The position numbers and the translations under genes were made by a program. DNA of 64,000 bases from Beijerinckiaceae bacterium. Lineage in GTDB: Bacteria; Pseudomonadota; Alphaproteobacteria; Rhizobiales; Beijerinckiaceae. Every line of letters begins with the position of its first letter. The stretch's first letter is position 1. Where the stretch lies: the NCBI GenBank assembly GCA_027532775.1, contig JAPZTO010000003.1:248001-312000 (forward strand), in the 5' to 3' direction. Positions 40,992 to 49,730 of this stretch are shown here, in pieces. A model generated the notes under the pieces. That model was not told where the DNA came from. It was given only the letters and a program-made list of their open reading frames with translations, and made no database searches.

Positions 40992-42478
40992 GAGCGCGGC
41001 TGGCCCTGCTTGGGCGTTTCCTTCTTGCGCGCCGCGGTCTTCTTCCGGTCGGCAGCGGCTTTCGCCTTGGCCTTGCCCTGCTCGGTCGGGGCCGGGCGGG
41101 CAGCAACCCGCGGGGATTCAGCCGGGCGCGCCGCTGTTGCCGCAGGTTGCGGCGCGGTGCGGGTGGCGAGCGAGGCTCCCGATGCAGGGCGTGGCTGGGC
41201 CGATTGGCCCTGCCCGATCCGGCCGGCGGCGCCGGGCCGCAACGGCGCGGCTCCTGTCAGGGCAAGCGGCGCGGCCGTTCCGCCGCGGGCAGCGGCAGGC
41301 GCGAAGGCAGTGGCGTTGCCCGGCGCAGCAGCCTCGCCGGGCCGTCGCGCAATTTCGGTGCTGCCCGGGGCACGGCCGAGATAAACCGGGATCGGATCGA
41401 AATTGTCCCGCGGGCCGAGGGCGATGCGGCCGCCGACACGCTGGCCGACATTGAGAGCCTGCCCGGAACGGTTGCCGCCGGCAATCACCATATCCGGCCG
41501 GTCCGGTGCGCTGGAGCTGAAGGCCAGTGCGGTGCCGGCATCTTCTTCCTCTGCAACGGGCGGACCGCGCCGGCCGCAGATCTCGGCCCGGCGGTTCGGT
41601 GCCATGGTTTCCTGGCTCGCGGTCAGCTGGGTGAGGCTGCGGCCCGAGCCGGCACCGCTGGCGAAGAAGCCACCACCCCCCGACGTGAAGCCCTGATCGA
41701 GCAACTGTGCTGCCTTGAGTGTGCGATCCGCGCCCGATGTCGCCCCGAAAACGACGGCGATAAGCGTGCGGCCATTGCGCTCGGCGGCCGAGACGAGGTT
41801 GAAGCCCGAGGCGCAGACAAAGCCGGTCTTCATGCCCATTGCGCCGGGATAGCGCCCGATCAGGCCGTTGGTGTTGCTGTATTTGCGGTTGCCGAGTTGC
41901 ACGGCGCCGATGGTCCAGTAATCGCGGTATTCCGGGAATTCCAGCAGGAGCGCGCGGGCCAGAAGGGCCATGTCGCGGGCCGAGGACACATGGCTTTCAT
42001 GGTGCAGCCCGTGCGGATTGACGAAATGGCTCTCGCGCATGCCGAGCCGCGCGGCTTCCTGGTTCATCATGCGCGCGAAGCCGGCCGTCGAACCGCCGAT
42101 TCCCTCCGCGACGACGGTGGAGATATCATTGGCCGATTTCACCATGAGAAGCTTCAGCGCGTTCTCGAGCGTGATTTCCTGCCCCGGCTTGATGCCGATC
42201 TTGCTCGGCGGCTGCTTCGCGGCGACGGCGGAGGCGACGATCGGCGTCTCGAGCTTGATCTGCCCCTTCGCCACAGCCCTGAGGGCGACATAGGCGGTCA
42301 TCAGTTTCGTGGTCGAGGCGGGGAACCAGGGCCGGGTGGCTTCCTCGGCCTGGATGACCTCGCCCGTGGCAGCATCGACCACAACGGTCGGCACCATCGG
42401 ATCGGCCTGGGCGGGCACTGCGAGCAGCGCTGCCAAACTGGCAGACAGCGAAAGCCTGAGAAGCGTTGAAGACGTCAC
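40988..42478 (-). CDS. D-alanyl-D-alanine carboxypeptidase with long basic C-terminal tail
   Basis: A 496-residue low-molecular-weight penicillin-binding protein. From GTG 42478 it has a signal peptide (about 1-25, ending VPAQA), the three active-site motifs STTK (Ser55, Lys58), SAN (115-117) and KTG (217-219), then the end of the transpeptidase fold near 264. The last 200 residues are unstructured, Ala/Pro/Arg-rich, and finish with a Lys/Arg-rich stretch; no PBP5 C-domain or membrane amphipathic helix is seen. A frame opening at 42745 adds a non-conserved region. It removes the terminal D-Ala of peptidoglycan stem peptides in the periplasm. It starts the unit with eamA and cobW. Confidence 0.92.
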   Translation of the reverse strand: MTSSTLLRLSLSASLAALLAVPAQADPMVPTVVVDAATGEVIQAEEATRPWFPASTTKLMTAYVALRAVAKGQIKLETPIVASAVAAKQPPSKIGIKPGQEITLENALKLLMVKSANDISTVVAEGIGGSTAGFARMMNQEAARLGMRESHFVNPHGLHHESHVSSARDMALLARALLLEFPEYRDYWTIGAVQLGNRKYSNTNGLIGRYPGAMGMKTGFVCASGFNLVSAAERNGRTLIAVVFGATSGADRTLKAAQLLDQGFTSGGGGFFASGAGSGRSLTQLTASQETMAPNRRAEICGRRGPPVAEEEDAGTALAFSSSAPDRPDMVIAGGNRSGQALNVGQRVGGRIALGPRDNFDPIPVYLGRAPGSTEIARRPGEAAAPGNATAFAPAAARGGTAAPLALTGAAPLRPGAAGRIGQGQSAQPRPASGASLATRTAPQPAATAARPAESPRVAARPAPTEQGKAKAKAAADRKKTAARKKETPKQGQPRS

Positions 42479-42686
42479 GCGAGCCTCGATTCCCCGTCCC
42501 GGCCGGCTGATTCGGCCCGCCAGCAATGTCCTTTGCCCTTGGTAGCCCCGGCTGCAAATTTTGAGAAGGGGTGTCAGGGAATGACCTTGCCAGAACCAGC
42601 AAATTGTGGCTGCGTTGCGGCCTGCTGTTAAACTTTGAACATTCTGCCTGAAATTGCGCCGGCTCGCCCGGCCTGGAGGAACCGAC

Positions 42687-43853
42687 ATGTCGGCATCAAT
42701 CATCGGCTGGGCCCACACTCCCTTCGGCAAGAAGGAAGAAAGCATCGAGGAGATGGTGGTCGCGGTTGCGCGCGAGGCCCTGGCCCATGCCCGGATCGAG
42801 GCTGCAAATGTCGACGAGATCTATCTCGGGCACTACAATGCCGGCTTCTCGCCCCAGGATTTCACGGCCTCGCTGGTCCTGCAGGCTGATCCGGCCCTGC
42901 GCTTCAAGCCGACGACGCGCGTCGAGAATGCCTGCGCTACCGGTTCGGCTGCCGTTCACCAGGCCGCGAAGGCGATTGCCGCGAAGGCCGCCCGCGTCGT
43001 GCTTGTGGTCGGTGTCGAGCAGATGACGCGGACGCCCGGCTCGGAGATCGGCGCCAATCTTCTCAAGGCTTCCTATCTGCCGGAAGACGGCCAGACCCCC
43101 GCCGGGTTTGCCGGGGTGTTCGGCAAGATCGCGGGTGCCTATTTCCAGCGCCATGGCGACCAGTCGGATGCGCTGGCGCGGATTGCCGCGAAGAACCACC
43201 GCAATGGCGTCGAGAATCCCTATGCGCAGATGCGCAAGGATTTCGGCTTCGAGTTCTGCCGGAACGAGAGCGAGAAGAATCCCTATGTTGCCGGGCCGTT
43301 GAAGCGCACGGATTGCAGCCTCGTCTCGGACGGCGCGGCGGCTCTTGTCCTGGCCGATCTCGACACGGCCATGGCCTCGGATCGCGCGGTTCTGCTGCGT
43401 TCGCTGGCCCATGCGCAGGATTTCCTGCCGATGTCGAAGCGCGACATCCTCGCTTTCGAGGGCTGCTCGGTGGCCTGGCGCCAGGCGCTCGACAAGGCGC
43501 GTCTCACGCTTGACGATCTCTCCTTCGTGGAGACGCATGATTGCTTCACCATCGCCGAGCTTATCGAATACGAGGCGATGGGGCTGACCAAGCCGGGCGA
43601 GGGTGCACGCGCCATTCTCGAAGGCTGGACAGAAAAAACCGGCAAGCTGCCAGTCAATCCCTCCGGCGGCCTCAAGGCCAAGGGCCATCCGATCGGCGCA
43701 ACCGGCGTCTCCATGCATGCGTTGTCGGCGATGCAGGTCTGCGGCGAGGCGCCGGCGGGCATGCAGATCAAGAATGCGACGCTGGGCGGTGTCTTCAACA
43801 TGGGTGGCGCTGCTGTCGCCAATTATGTCTCGGTGCTGGAACGGATCCGCTGA
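42687..43853 (+). CDS. acetyl-CoA acetyltransferase (thiolase, SCP2-type)
   Basis: A 388-residue thiolase. It has the acylated cysteine in RVENACATGSAA (Cys83), the HDCF motif in FVETHDCFTIAELIEYEAMG, and the C-terminal GGLKAKGHPIGATGVS. HDCF plus GHP places it with SCP2-type thiolases rather than the PhaA/AtoB group. It cleaves or forms 3-oxoacyl-CoA; the chain length is unknown. ATG 42687 has GGAGG at ideal distance; a start at 42654 is less likely. An MFS gene follows 56 nt later. Confidence 0.92.
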   Translation: MSASIIGWAHTPFGKKEESIEEMVVAVAREALAHARIEAANVDEIYLGHYNAGFSPQDFTASLVLQADPALRFKPTTRVENACATGSAAVHQAAKAIAAKAARVVLVVGVEQMTRTPGSEIGANLLKASYLPEDGQTPAGFAGVFGKIAGAYFQRHGDQSDALARIAAKNHRNGVENPYAQMRKDFGFEFCRNESEKNPYVAGPLKRTDCSLVSDGAAALVLADLDTAMASDRAVLLRSLAHAQDFLPMSKRDILAFEGCSVAWRQALDKARLTLDDLSFVETHDCFTIAELIEYEAMGLTKPGEGARAILEGWTEKTGKLPVNPSGGLKAKGHPIGATGVSMHALSAMQVCGEAPAGMQIKNATLGGVFNMGGAAVANYVSVLERIR

Positions 43854-43909
43854 GCGAACCGGGCCCGGCTGGCCCATGAAGCCAGCCGCCGCCAGAGCAA
43901 GAGGCTGCC

Positions 43910-45163
43910 TTGCCCCGATCGACACTGCCTGCTTCGCCACCGAGCCCGTCGGGCCTTTCGCTCGTGCGGAGGCGGCTGGTCTTCTTCGCGGCGGCCTGTG
44001 GTTATCTGCTGAGCCAGTTCTACCGCTCGTTCCTGACGGTCATCCATGATGATCTCGTCCGTGATCTCGGGATCGGGCCGAGCGAGTTCGGGGCCCTCGG
44101 TTCGGCCTGGTTCTTTGCCTTCTCGCTCTCGCAATTCCCGGTCGGGATCGCGCTCGACAGGCTCGGGCCGCGGCGCACCATTGCCGGCATGATGCTGGCT
44201 GCCGTGGCGGGCGCTTTCCTGTTCGCAACCGCATCCAGCCATACCGTTGCGATTGCTGGCATGGCGCTGGTCGGGGTGGGCTGCTCGCCGCTGCTGATGG
44301 GCGCTCTTTATTTCTTCGCCAAGACCGAGCCGGCAGCCCGCTTCGCGGCCCTTGGCGGCATTTTCCTCGCCTGCGGGCTGATCGGCAGCCTGATCGCCGC
44401 GACGCCGCTTGCCCTGCTGGTCAAGGCCGTTGGCTGGCGTGATGCCATCAGGATCGTGGCGCTGGTCACGCTTGCCGTGGCCGTACTGAATTTCCTTGTC
44501 TTCCGGGATCCGCCGCAGGACGAGAACCCGCCGGGCGGGTCGCTCCTCGGCGATCTCTGGGCCATCATGCGGATGCCTGCGCTCTGGCCGATCCTCATCA
44601 TGAGCTTCGCGATTTCCGCACCCGTCTTCACCGAGCGCTCGCTCTGGGTCGGCCCATTTTTTGGCGAGGTCTATGGGCTTGACCTGATCGAGCGCGGCAA
44701 TGCCGTGCTGGCTCTGGCTCTGGCCATGACTGGCTCGGCGATCTTCTCCGGTCCGATCGCGAGCTGGATCGACAATCCCAAGCGCGTGGTCTTCGTGTCG
44801 AACCTGCTCTGCGGGCTGGCTTTCCTGGCGCTGGGCCTGCTCGTCTTGCCGCCGCTCTGGCTGGCGATTGTCCTGATGATGCTCGCCGGGCTGTTCGGGG
44901 TCAGCTACGCGGTGCTGATCGCGCATGGCCGGCTCTTCTTCCCCGACCATGTGATCGGGCGTGGCATCACCTTCATCAACTTCGTCTCGATCGGCGGAAC
45001 GGGCGTGGCGCAGCTGCTTTCGGGGCATGCTGTCGAGGCGATGCGGAAATCAGGGATGGCCCCGGCCGAGACCTATGCCAGCCTCCATGTCGCCTTCGGC
45101 GTGCTGCTGCTGGTCTCCGTCGTGATCTATGCCCGGGCGCCGGCAAAGCCCGCCTGGCGCTGA
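43910..45163 (+). CDS. MFS transporter
   Basis: A 417-residue membrane protein with 12 predicted helices. The first loop has the MFS motif pattern GIALDRLGPRR. The helices alternate in two six-helix halves with a polar centre (FLVFRDPPQDENPPGGSLLG). It belongs to the nitrate/sialate-like sugar-phosphate transporter region of the superfamily only in a general way, so no substrate is proposed. TTG at 43910 is the likely start, with AAGAGG about 5 nt upstream. It converges on the CNNM/CorC gene. Confidence 0.88.
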   Translation: MPRSTLPASPPSPSGLSLVRRRLVFFAAACGYLLSQFYRSFLTVIHDDLVRDLGIGPSEFGALGSAWFFAFSLSQFPVGIALDRLGPRRTIAGMMLAAVAGAFLFATASSHTVAIAGMALVGVGCSPLLMGALYFFAKTEPAARFAALGGIFLACGLIGSLIAATPLALLVKAVGWRDAIRIVALVTLAVAVLNFLVFRDPPQDENPPGGSLLGDLWAIMRMPALWPILIMSFAISAPVFTERSLWVGPFFGEVYGLDLIERGNAVLALALAMTGSAIFSGPIASWIDNPKRVVFVSNLLCGLAFLALGLLVLPPLWLAIVLMMLAGLFGVSYAVLIAHGRLFFPDHVIGRGITFINFVSIGGTGVAQLLSGHAVEAMRKSGMAPAETYASLHVAFGVLLLVSVVIYARAPAKPAWR

Positions 45164-45220
45164 AGCATCAGGGCCTAGTGGTTCGCCCGGGTCCCGTGCA
45201 GCCGGGACGGATCTCTCGCG

Positions 45221-46513
45221 TCAGGCGGCGTCCTTGCGCCGGAACAGCAGCTTGTCGATGCGGCGGCCATCCATATCCATCACCTCAAGCTGCCAGCCAT
45301 CGAATTCGGAGATATCGCCATCGCCGGGAATGCGGCCGAACACCTCCAGCGCGAGGCCGGCCACGGTCCGGAACCGCGCATCCTCGGGCACTTCGATGCC
45401 GATCCGCTCCTCCAGTTCGTCGATCTCCGTCCGGCCATCGACAAGGAAGCTGCCATCTGCGCGCTCGATGATGGTGCGGCTTTCCGTTTCATGCTCCTCG
45501 GGCATCTCGCCGGTGATGGCCTCGAGCACATCCGTCAGGGTCACGACTCCCTCGAACGTGCCGAATTCGTCAAGGACGAAGGCGAAATGGTTGCGCTTCT
45601 CGCGGAAGAGTTCCAGCACCTCGAGGACGGAGGAGACTTCCGGCACGAAGATCGGTTCGCGGACGCTGGCCTCGATATCGAGCGCCTTGCCCTCGAGAAG
45701 CAGGTCGAGCAGGTCCTTCTTGTGCACGAAGCCGAGCGGCTCGTCGATCGAACCACCCTTGGCCACGACCACGCGGCTGAAGGGGCATTGGCGCAGTTCG
45801 GCCTTCAGGACCTTCGGATCGTCGGCGACATCGACCCAGTAGACATCGCGCCGGCGGGTCATGATGTCGGAGACCGGGCGCTCCGCAAGGCCGATCACCT
45901 CGCGCACCATGGCGCGTTCGGCCGGGTCGATCACGCCGGATTCGGTGCCGCCCTGGAGGATGGTCTCGACCTCTTCCTCCGTCACCGTCTGGTCCCGGGT
46001 CTGGGGAATGCGCAGGGCCGTCAGGATCATCGCGCTGGAAAAGCCGAGCAGGTTGACCATCGGCCGACCGACCATGCCGATCATGGCGATCGGCCGCGCG
46101 ACCCGTGAGGCCACCACCTCCGGATAGGCGAGGGCAATCCGCTTCGGCACGAGTTCGCCAAGTACGATCGACAGGACGGTGATCAGGAACACGACGATCG
46201 TGTAGGCGATCGGCTCGGCGTAATTCGGCGGCACGGTCAGGCTGGCGAGATAGATGCTGAGTTTCTCGCCGAGGGTGGCGGTGCCGAACGCGCCAGCCAC
46301 GATGCCGACAAGCGTGATGCCGATCTGGACCGAGGACAGGAAGCTCGAGGGTTCCTCGGCCAGTTCTGCCGCTTTCGCTGCGCCCTTGTCGCCGGCCTCC
46401 GCCATGGCATCGAGCCGCGCACGTCGCGCCGACACGATTGCCATTTCGGACATCGAGAACAATCCGTTCAGCAGCGTCAGGCCGAGAACGATCAGGAGTT
46501 CAACCGCTAACAT
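45221..46513 (-). CDS. CNNM/CorC-like transporter (hemolysin family protein)
   Basis: A 430-residue protein: a DUF21/CNNM membrane domain with four hydrophobic helices (about 1-150), a pair of CBS domains (about 205-325; e.g. VSDIMTRRRDVYWV and FVLDEFGTFEGVVTLTDVLE), and a C-terminal CorC/HlyC domain (about 340-425) containing GSFLVDGRTEIDELEE. The family includes magnesium/cobalt efflux proteins and TlyC-named hemolysins; ion transport is the better supported role. It is downstream of nothing obvious in its own direction and ends 57 nt from the MFS gene. Confidence 0.92.
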   Translation of the reverse strand: MLAVELLIVLGLTLLNGLFSMSEMAIVSARRARLDAMAEAGDKGAAKAAELAEEPSSFLSSVQIGITLVGIVAGAFGTATLGEKLSIYLASLTVPPNYAEPIAYTIVVFLITVLSIVLGELVPKRIALAYPEVVASRVARPIAMIGMVGRPMVNLLGFSSAMILTALRIPQTRDQTVTEEEVETILQGGTESGVIDPAERAMVREVIGLAERPVSDIMTRRRDVYWVDVADDPKVLKAELRQCPFSRVVVAKGGSIDEPLGFVHKKDLLDLLLEGKALDIEASVREPIFVPEVSSVLEVLELFREKRNHFAFVLDEFGTFEGVVTLTDVLEAITGEMPEEHETESRTIIERADGSFLVDGRTEIDELEERIGIEVPEDARFRTVAGLALEVFGRIPGDGDISEFDGWQLEVMDMDGRRIDKLLFRRKDAA

Positions 46514-46608
46514 GCGTTAGGACAAGACCATCGGAGCAGGGGGCTCCACGGCCGGTATTCACCATGGCGGCCGCCAAAAGTCCAGTACGGTCGATTGCTC
46601 GGCAGGGG

Positions 46609-46869
46609 TCAGGCCGTTCCGCGCGCCTCGATCGCCAGAGCATGCAGTCCGCCGGCAAATTCATCGGCCAGCATGGCGTTGATCCGGCGGTGACACTCGA
46701 CGCGTGAAAGGCCATCGAAAGCTGCCGCGCGCAGGCGCACCCGGAAATGGGTTTCCCCGCCCTCGCGCCAGCCTCCATGCCCGCGATGCTGCTCGCTCTC
46801 GTCCAGAACGACCAGCTCCAAAGGGGAAAGGGCCTGCAGGGCCTGTTCGATTCGTTCTTTCCTGCCCAT
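46609..46869 (-). CDS. bolA: BolA family protein
   Basis: An 86-residue protein with the BolA fold: an N-terminal helix (RKERIEQALQALSPLELVVL), the conserved ETHFRVRLRAAAFDGLSRVE segment, CHRRINAMLADEF, and an HALAIEARG end. The histidines in ESEQHRGHGG and HALAIEA are candidates for the shared [2Fe-2S] cluster with a monothiol glutaredoxin. BolA acts in iron-sulfur signalling or trafficking and, in some species, gene control. It is divergent from the DnaJ-like gene, with 77 nt between starts. Confidence 0.93.
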   Translation of the reverse strand: MGRKERIEQALQALSPLELVVLDESEQHRGHGGWREGGETHFRVRLRAAAFDGLSRVECHRRINAMLADEFAGGLHALAIEARGTA

Positions 46870-46946
46870 ATCCGCCTCATCGAAATTCTTCGCGGGTGCA
46901 AAACATCGTCTTGCCCTCTGTCGGGGTCAGAAACTAGACTTGATCG

Positions 46947-47549
46947 ATGATGAATCTCAACTCCCCCCTCTTCGACCGGATTCGGTCCAAGCCGAATGCG
47001 GAGGAGGTGCGCGCCGACCAGGAGCCGGTGTGCCAGCATCCGGCATGCCGGCGCAAGGGCGAGTTCCGGGCGCCGAAGGGCCGTGACCACGAGGGTGAGT
47101 TCTTCCTGTTCTGTCTTGAGCACGTGAAGGAATACAACCAATCCTACAATTACTTCGCCGGCATGACCGATGCCGCCGTGCAATCCTACCAGAAGGATGC
47201 GCTGACCGGGCACCGCCCGACCTGGAACATCAGTGTGACCGGTGCCGGGCTCGGCGCGGAATCGAAAGTCGATGCCGCGACGTTGCTGCGCGCCAAGCTC
47301 GAGCGGCTGAAGCGCGCACGCGAGGTGGCGGCGGAAGCGCGCGTCCGGCCGGTCGGGAAGGCCGCCCTCAAGGCGCTGGAGGCGCTCGGTCTCGACGACA
47401 AGGCCGACAAGCCGACAGTGCGACGACGCTTCAAGGAGCTTGCCAAGCGGCTGCATCCTGATCTCAATGAGGGTGACCGCTCGCGCGAAGAAAAATTGCG
47501 CGCCATCATTGACGCCTATAACTATCTCAAAACCGTTGGCCTCGCTTGA
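46947..47549 (+). CDS. DnaJ-like J-domain protein with N-terminal Cys/His region
   Basis: A 200-residue protein. The J domain is C-terminal (about 130-198): ALGLDDKADKPTVRRRFKEL followed by the HPD motif in LHPDLNEG and the last helix LRAIIDAYNYLKTVG, so it should stimulate DnaK. The N-terminal 70 residues carry Cys29, His31, Cys34, Cys56 and His59, a possible zinc site, in the segment CQHPACRRKG and FCLEHVKEYN. This layout is the reverse of DnaJ. Start ATG 46947 or 46950. It lies 57 nt upstream of cobS in the same direction, an arrangement repeated in related genomes. Confidence 0.88.
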   Translation: MMNLNSPLFDRIRSKPNAEEVRADQEPVCQHPACRRKGEFRAPKGRDHEGEFFLFCLEHVKEYNQSYNYFAGMTDAAVQSYQKDALTGHRPTWNISVTGAGLGAESKVDAATLLRAKLERLKRAREVAAEARVRPVGKAALKALEALGLDDKADKPTVRRRFKELAKRLHPDLNEGDRSREEKLRAIIDAYNYLKTVGLA

Positions 47550-47606
47550 GGTCTTGCCCCAGTGAAAGGAAGACAAGCCCGCTCCCGGCTTGCTCTTGTG
47601 TGAACG

Positions 47607-48614
47607 ATGTCCGTGACTGCCCTAGCAGAAACCCAGCCTGTCGATCCGACATCCGGTGAGCCGGATACCCGCGTCTCTGTCCGCGACCTGTTCGGAATCG
47701 ATTCCGATCTCACTGTTCCGGCCTACAAGGCGCATTCCGAGCATGTCCCGGATCTCGACCCGGATTACCTGTTCGACCGTGACACAACCTTGGCCATTCT
47801 CTCCGGCTTCGCCTTCAACCGGCGCGTCATGGTCACCGGCTATCACGGGACCGGCAAATCGACGCATATCGAGCAGGTCGCCGCGCGGCTGAACTGGCCC
47901 TGTATCCGCGTCAATCTCGACAGCCATGTCAGCCGCATCGATCTTGTCGGCAAGGATGCGATCGTCCTGAAGGAAGGCAAGCAGGTCACCGAGTTCAAGG
48001 ACGGGATCCTGCCCTGGGCCTACCAGCATAACGTCGCGCTGGTCTTCGACGAGTATGATGCCGGCCGCCCGGATGTGATGTTCGTCATCCAGCGCGTGCT
48101 TGAGGCATCCGGCCGGCTCACCCTGCTCGACCAGAGCCGCGTGATCCGCCCGCACAAGGCCTTCCGCCTGTTCGCCACTGCCAACACGGTCGGCCTCGGC
48201 GACACGTCGGGCCTCTATCACGGCACGCAGCAGATCAACCAGGCGCAGATGGACCGCTGGTCCATCGTGACGGTGCTGAACTATCTGGCCCACGACAAGG
48301 AAGTCGATATCGTCCTCGCCAAGGCGAAGCATTTCACCGGGAAGGAAGGTCGCGAGACCGTCAACCGCATGGTCCGCGTCGCCGACCTGACGCGCAATGC
48401 CTTTATCAACGGCGAATTGTCGACTGTCATGTCACCGCGCACGGTGATCACCTGGGCGGAGAATGCGGCGATCTTCGGCGATCTTGGTTTCGCCTTCCGG
48501 CTGACCTTCCTCAACAAGTGCGACGAACTGGAGCGGAGCCTCGTGGCCGAGTTCTACCAGCGCTCTTTCGGGCAGGAACTGAAGGAATCGGCGGTCAATA
48601 TCGCGCTGAGCTGA
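47607..48614 (+). CDS. cobS: cobaltochelatase subunit CobS
   Basis: A 335-residue AAA+ ATPase of the aerobic cobalt chelatase CobNST, which inserts cobalt into hydrogenobyrinic acid a,c-diamide. It has Walker [10 protein letters not shown] (78-86), Walker [11 protein letters not shown] (Asp148, Glu149), the sensor-1 [20 protein letters not shown], and the family N-terminus [17 protein letters not shown]-like sequence ([20 protein letters not shown]). CobN is not in the window. It precedes a GNAT gene (4 nt), a HAD gene and cobT. Confidence 0.96.
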   Translation: MSVTALAETQPVDPTSGEPDTRVSVRDLFGIDSDLTVPAYKAHSEHVPDLDPDYLFDRDTTLAILSGFAFNRRVMVTGYHGTGKSTHIEQVAARLNWPCIRVNLDSHVSRIDLVGKDAIVLKEGKQVTEFKDGILPWAYQHNVALVFDEYDAGRPDVMFVIQRVLEASGRLTLLDQSRVIRPHKAFRLFATANTVGLGDTSGLYHGTQQINQAQMDRWSIVTVLNYLAHDKEVDIVLAKAKHFTGKEGRETVNRMVRVADLTRNAFINGELSTVMSPRTVITWAENAAIFGDLGFAFRLTFLNKCDELERSLVAEFYQRSFGQELKESAVNIALS

Positions 48615-48618
48615 GGCG

Positions 48619-49041
48619 ATGGCCGCGATCGGGGTCGATACGCAGAATTACGACGAGGTCCGGCAGGCGGTGTCTGCCGGGCTGACCCGCTACAATGACC
48701 GCTTCCTCCCGAAGGATCGCGAGCGCTATCCCCTGGCGCTTTCGGTCCGTGACGAGAATGGCAAGATTGTCGGCGGGCTGATCGGCGAATTGCGCCTGGA
48801 TTACCTCTATATCGACCTGCTCTGGATCGACGAGAGCCAGCGCGGCGAGGGGGCGGGCAAACGCCTGATCGACCTGGCCGAGGCCGAGGCGCGGCTTTTC
48901 GGGGCCACGCATATGCATCTCTCGACCTGGTCCTTCCAGGCGCCCGATTTCTACAGGGCCATGGGTTTCCGGGAATTCGGCCGCATGACGGATCATCCGG
49001 CCGGGTTCGACAGCATCTTCTTCGTCAAGGCCTTCACGTGA
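48619..49041 (+). CDS. GNAT family N-acetyltransferase between cobS and cobT
   Basis: A 140-residue acetyltransferase. The acetyl-CoA motif A is IDESQRGEGAGKRLIDLAEA (Q/RxGxGxG type), and motif B is the region ATHMHLSTWSFQAPDFYRAM followed by FRE. The substrate is unknown. It begins 4 nt after cobS and overlaps the HAD gene by 4 nt (GTGA), so all are on one message. Homologues in this position exist in related genomes; no cobalamin role is shown. Confidence 0.88.
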   Translation: MAAIGVDTQNYDEVRQAVSAGLTRYNDRFLPKDRERYPLALSVRDENGKIVGGLIGELRLDYLYIDLLWIDESQRGEGAGKRLIDLAEAEARLFGATHMHLSTWSFQAPDFYRAMGFREFGRMTDHPAGFDSIFFVKAFT

Positions 49042-49730
49042 ACGGGATCCGCGCCCTCTTCTTCGATGTGTTCGGCACGCTGGTGGACTGGCGCGGCAGC
49101 ATCGCGCGCGAGATGGCCCGGCTCGGCCTTCCCGTTGACGGCGCGGCCTTCGCCGATGCGTGGCGCGCCGAATACCAGCCCGCCATGGAGGCGGTGCGCA
49201 GTGGCAGCAGGGGCTTCGTCAAGCTCGATATCCTCCATCGCGAGAATCTCGACCGCATCCTGCCGCGTTTCGGGCTGGACGGGATGGGCGAGGCGGATCG
49301 CGCCGCTCTCAATCTCGTCTGGCACCGCCTCGATGCCTGGCCGGAGGTTCCTGCCGCCCTGTTGCGGTTGCGGAGCCGGTTCCGGCTGGCGCCGATGTCG
49401 AATGGCAATGTCTCCCTCATGGCCGATATGGCCCGGCATAACGGTTTCGTCTGGGATGCGATCCTCGGGGCTGAGTGGGCGCGGGATTACAAGCCGAATC
49501 CCGGCGTTTACCGCGCGGGATGTGACGCATTCGACCTCGCCCCGTCCGAGTGCCTGATGGTGGCCGCCCATTCCTCAGATCTCGCCGCCGCGCGCGAGGC
49601 TGGCCTCCGGACAGCCCATATCGCACGGCCGGACGAGTGCGGCCCCGGGCTTGGCGAGACCGGGCCTTCTGTCCCCGTCGATCATGCCGCGCGCGACCTC
49701 GCGCATCTTGCGGAGCAAGTCCTGTCATGA
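49038..49730 (+). CDS. haloacid dehalogenase type II (HAD hydrolase)
   Basis: A 230-residue HAD-superfamily enzyme of the L-2-haloacid dehalogenase group. The nucleophile Asp10 lies in [20 protein letters not shown] is motif 2, [10 protein letters not shown] is motif 3 (lysine), and [15 protein letters not shown] is motif 4 in the dehalogenase form. Homologues are often annotated from this group although the true substrate is unknown. GTG 49038 overlaps the GNAT stop; its own stop overlaps the cobT start (ATGA). Confidence 0.9.
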   Translation: MNGIRALFFDVFGTLVDWRGSIAREMARLGLPVDGAAFADAWRAEYQPAMEAVRSGSRGFVKLDILHRENLDRILPRFGLDGMGEADRAALNLVWHRLDAWPEVPAALLRLRSRFRLAPMSNGNVSLMADMARHNGFVWDAILGAEWARDYKPNPGVYRAGCDAFDLAPSECLMVAAHSSDLAAAREAGLRTAHIARPDECGPGLGETGPSVPVDHAARDLAHLAEQVLS

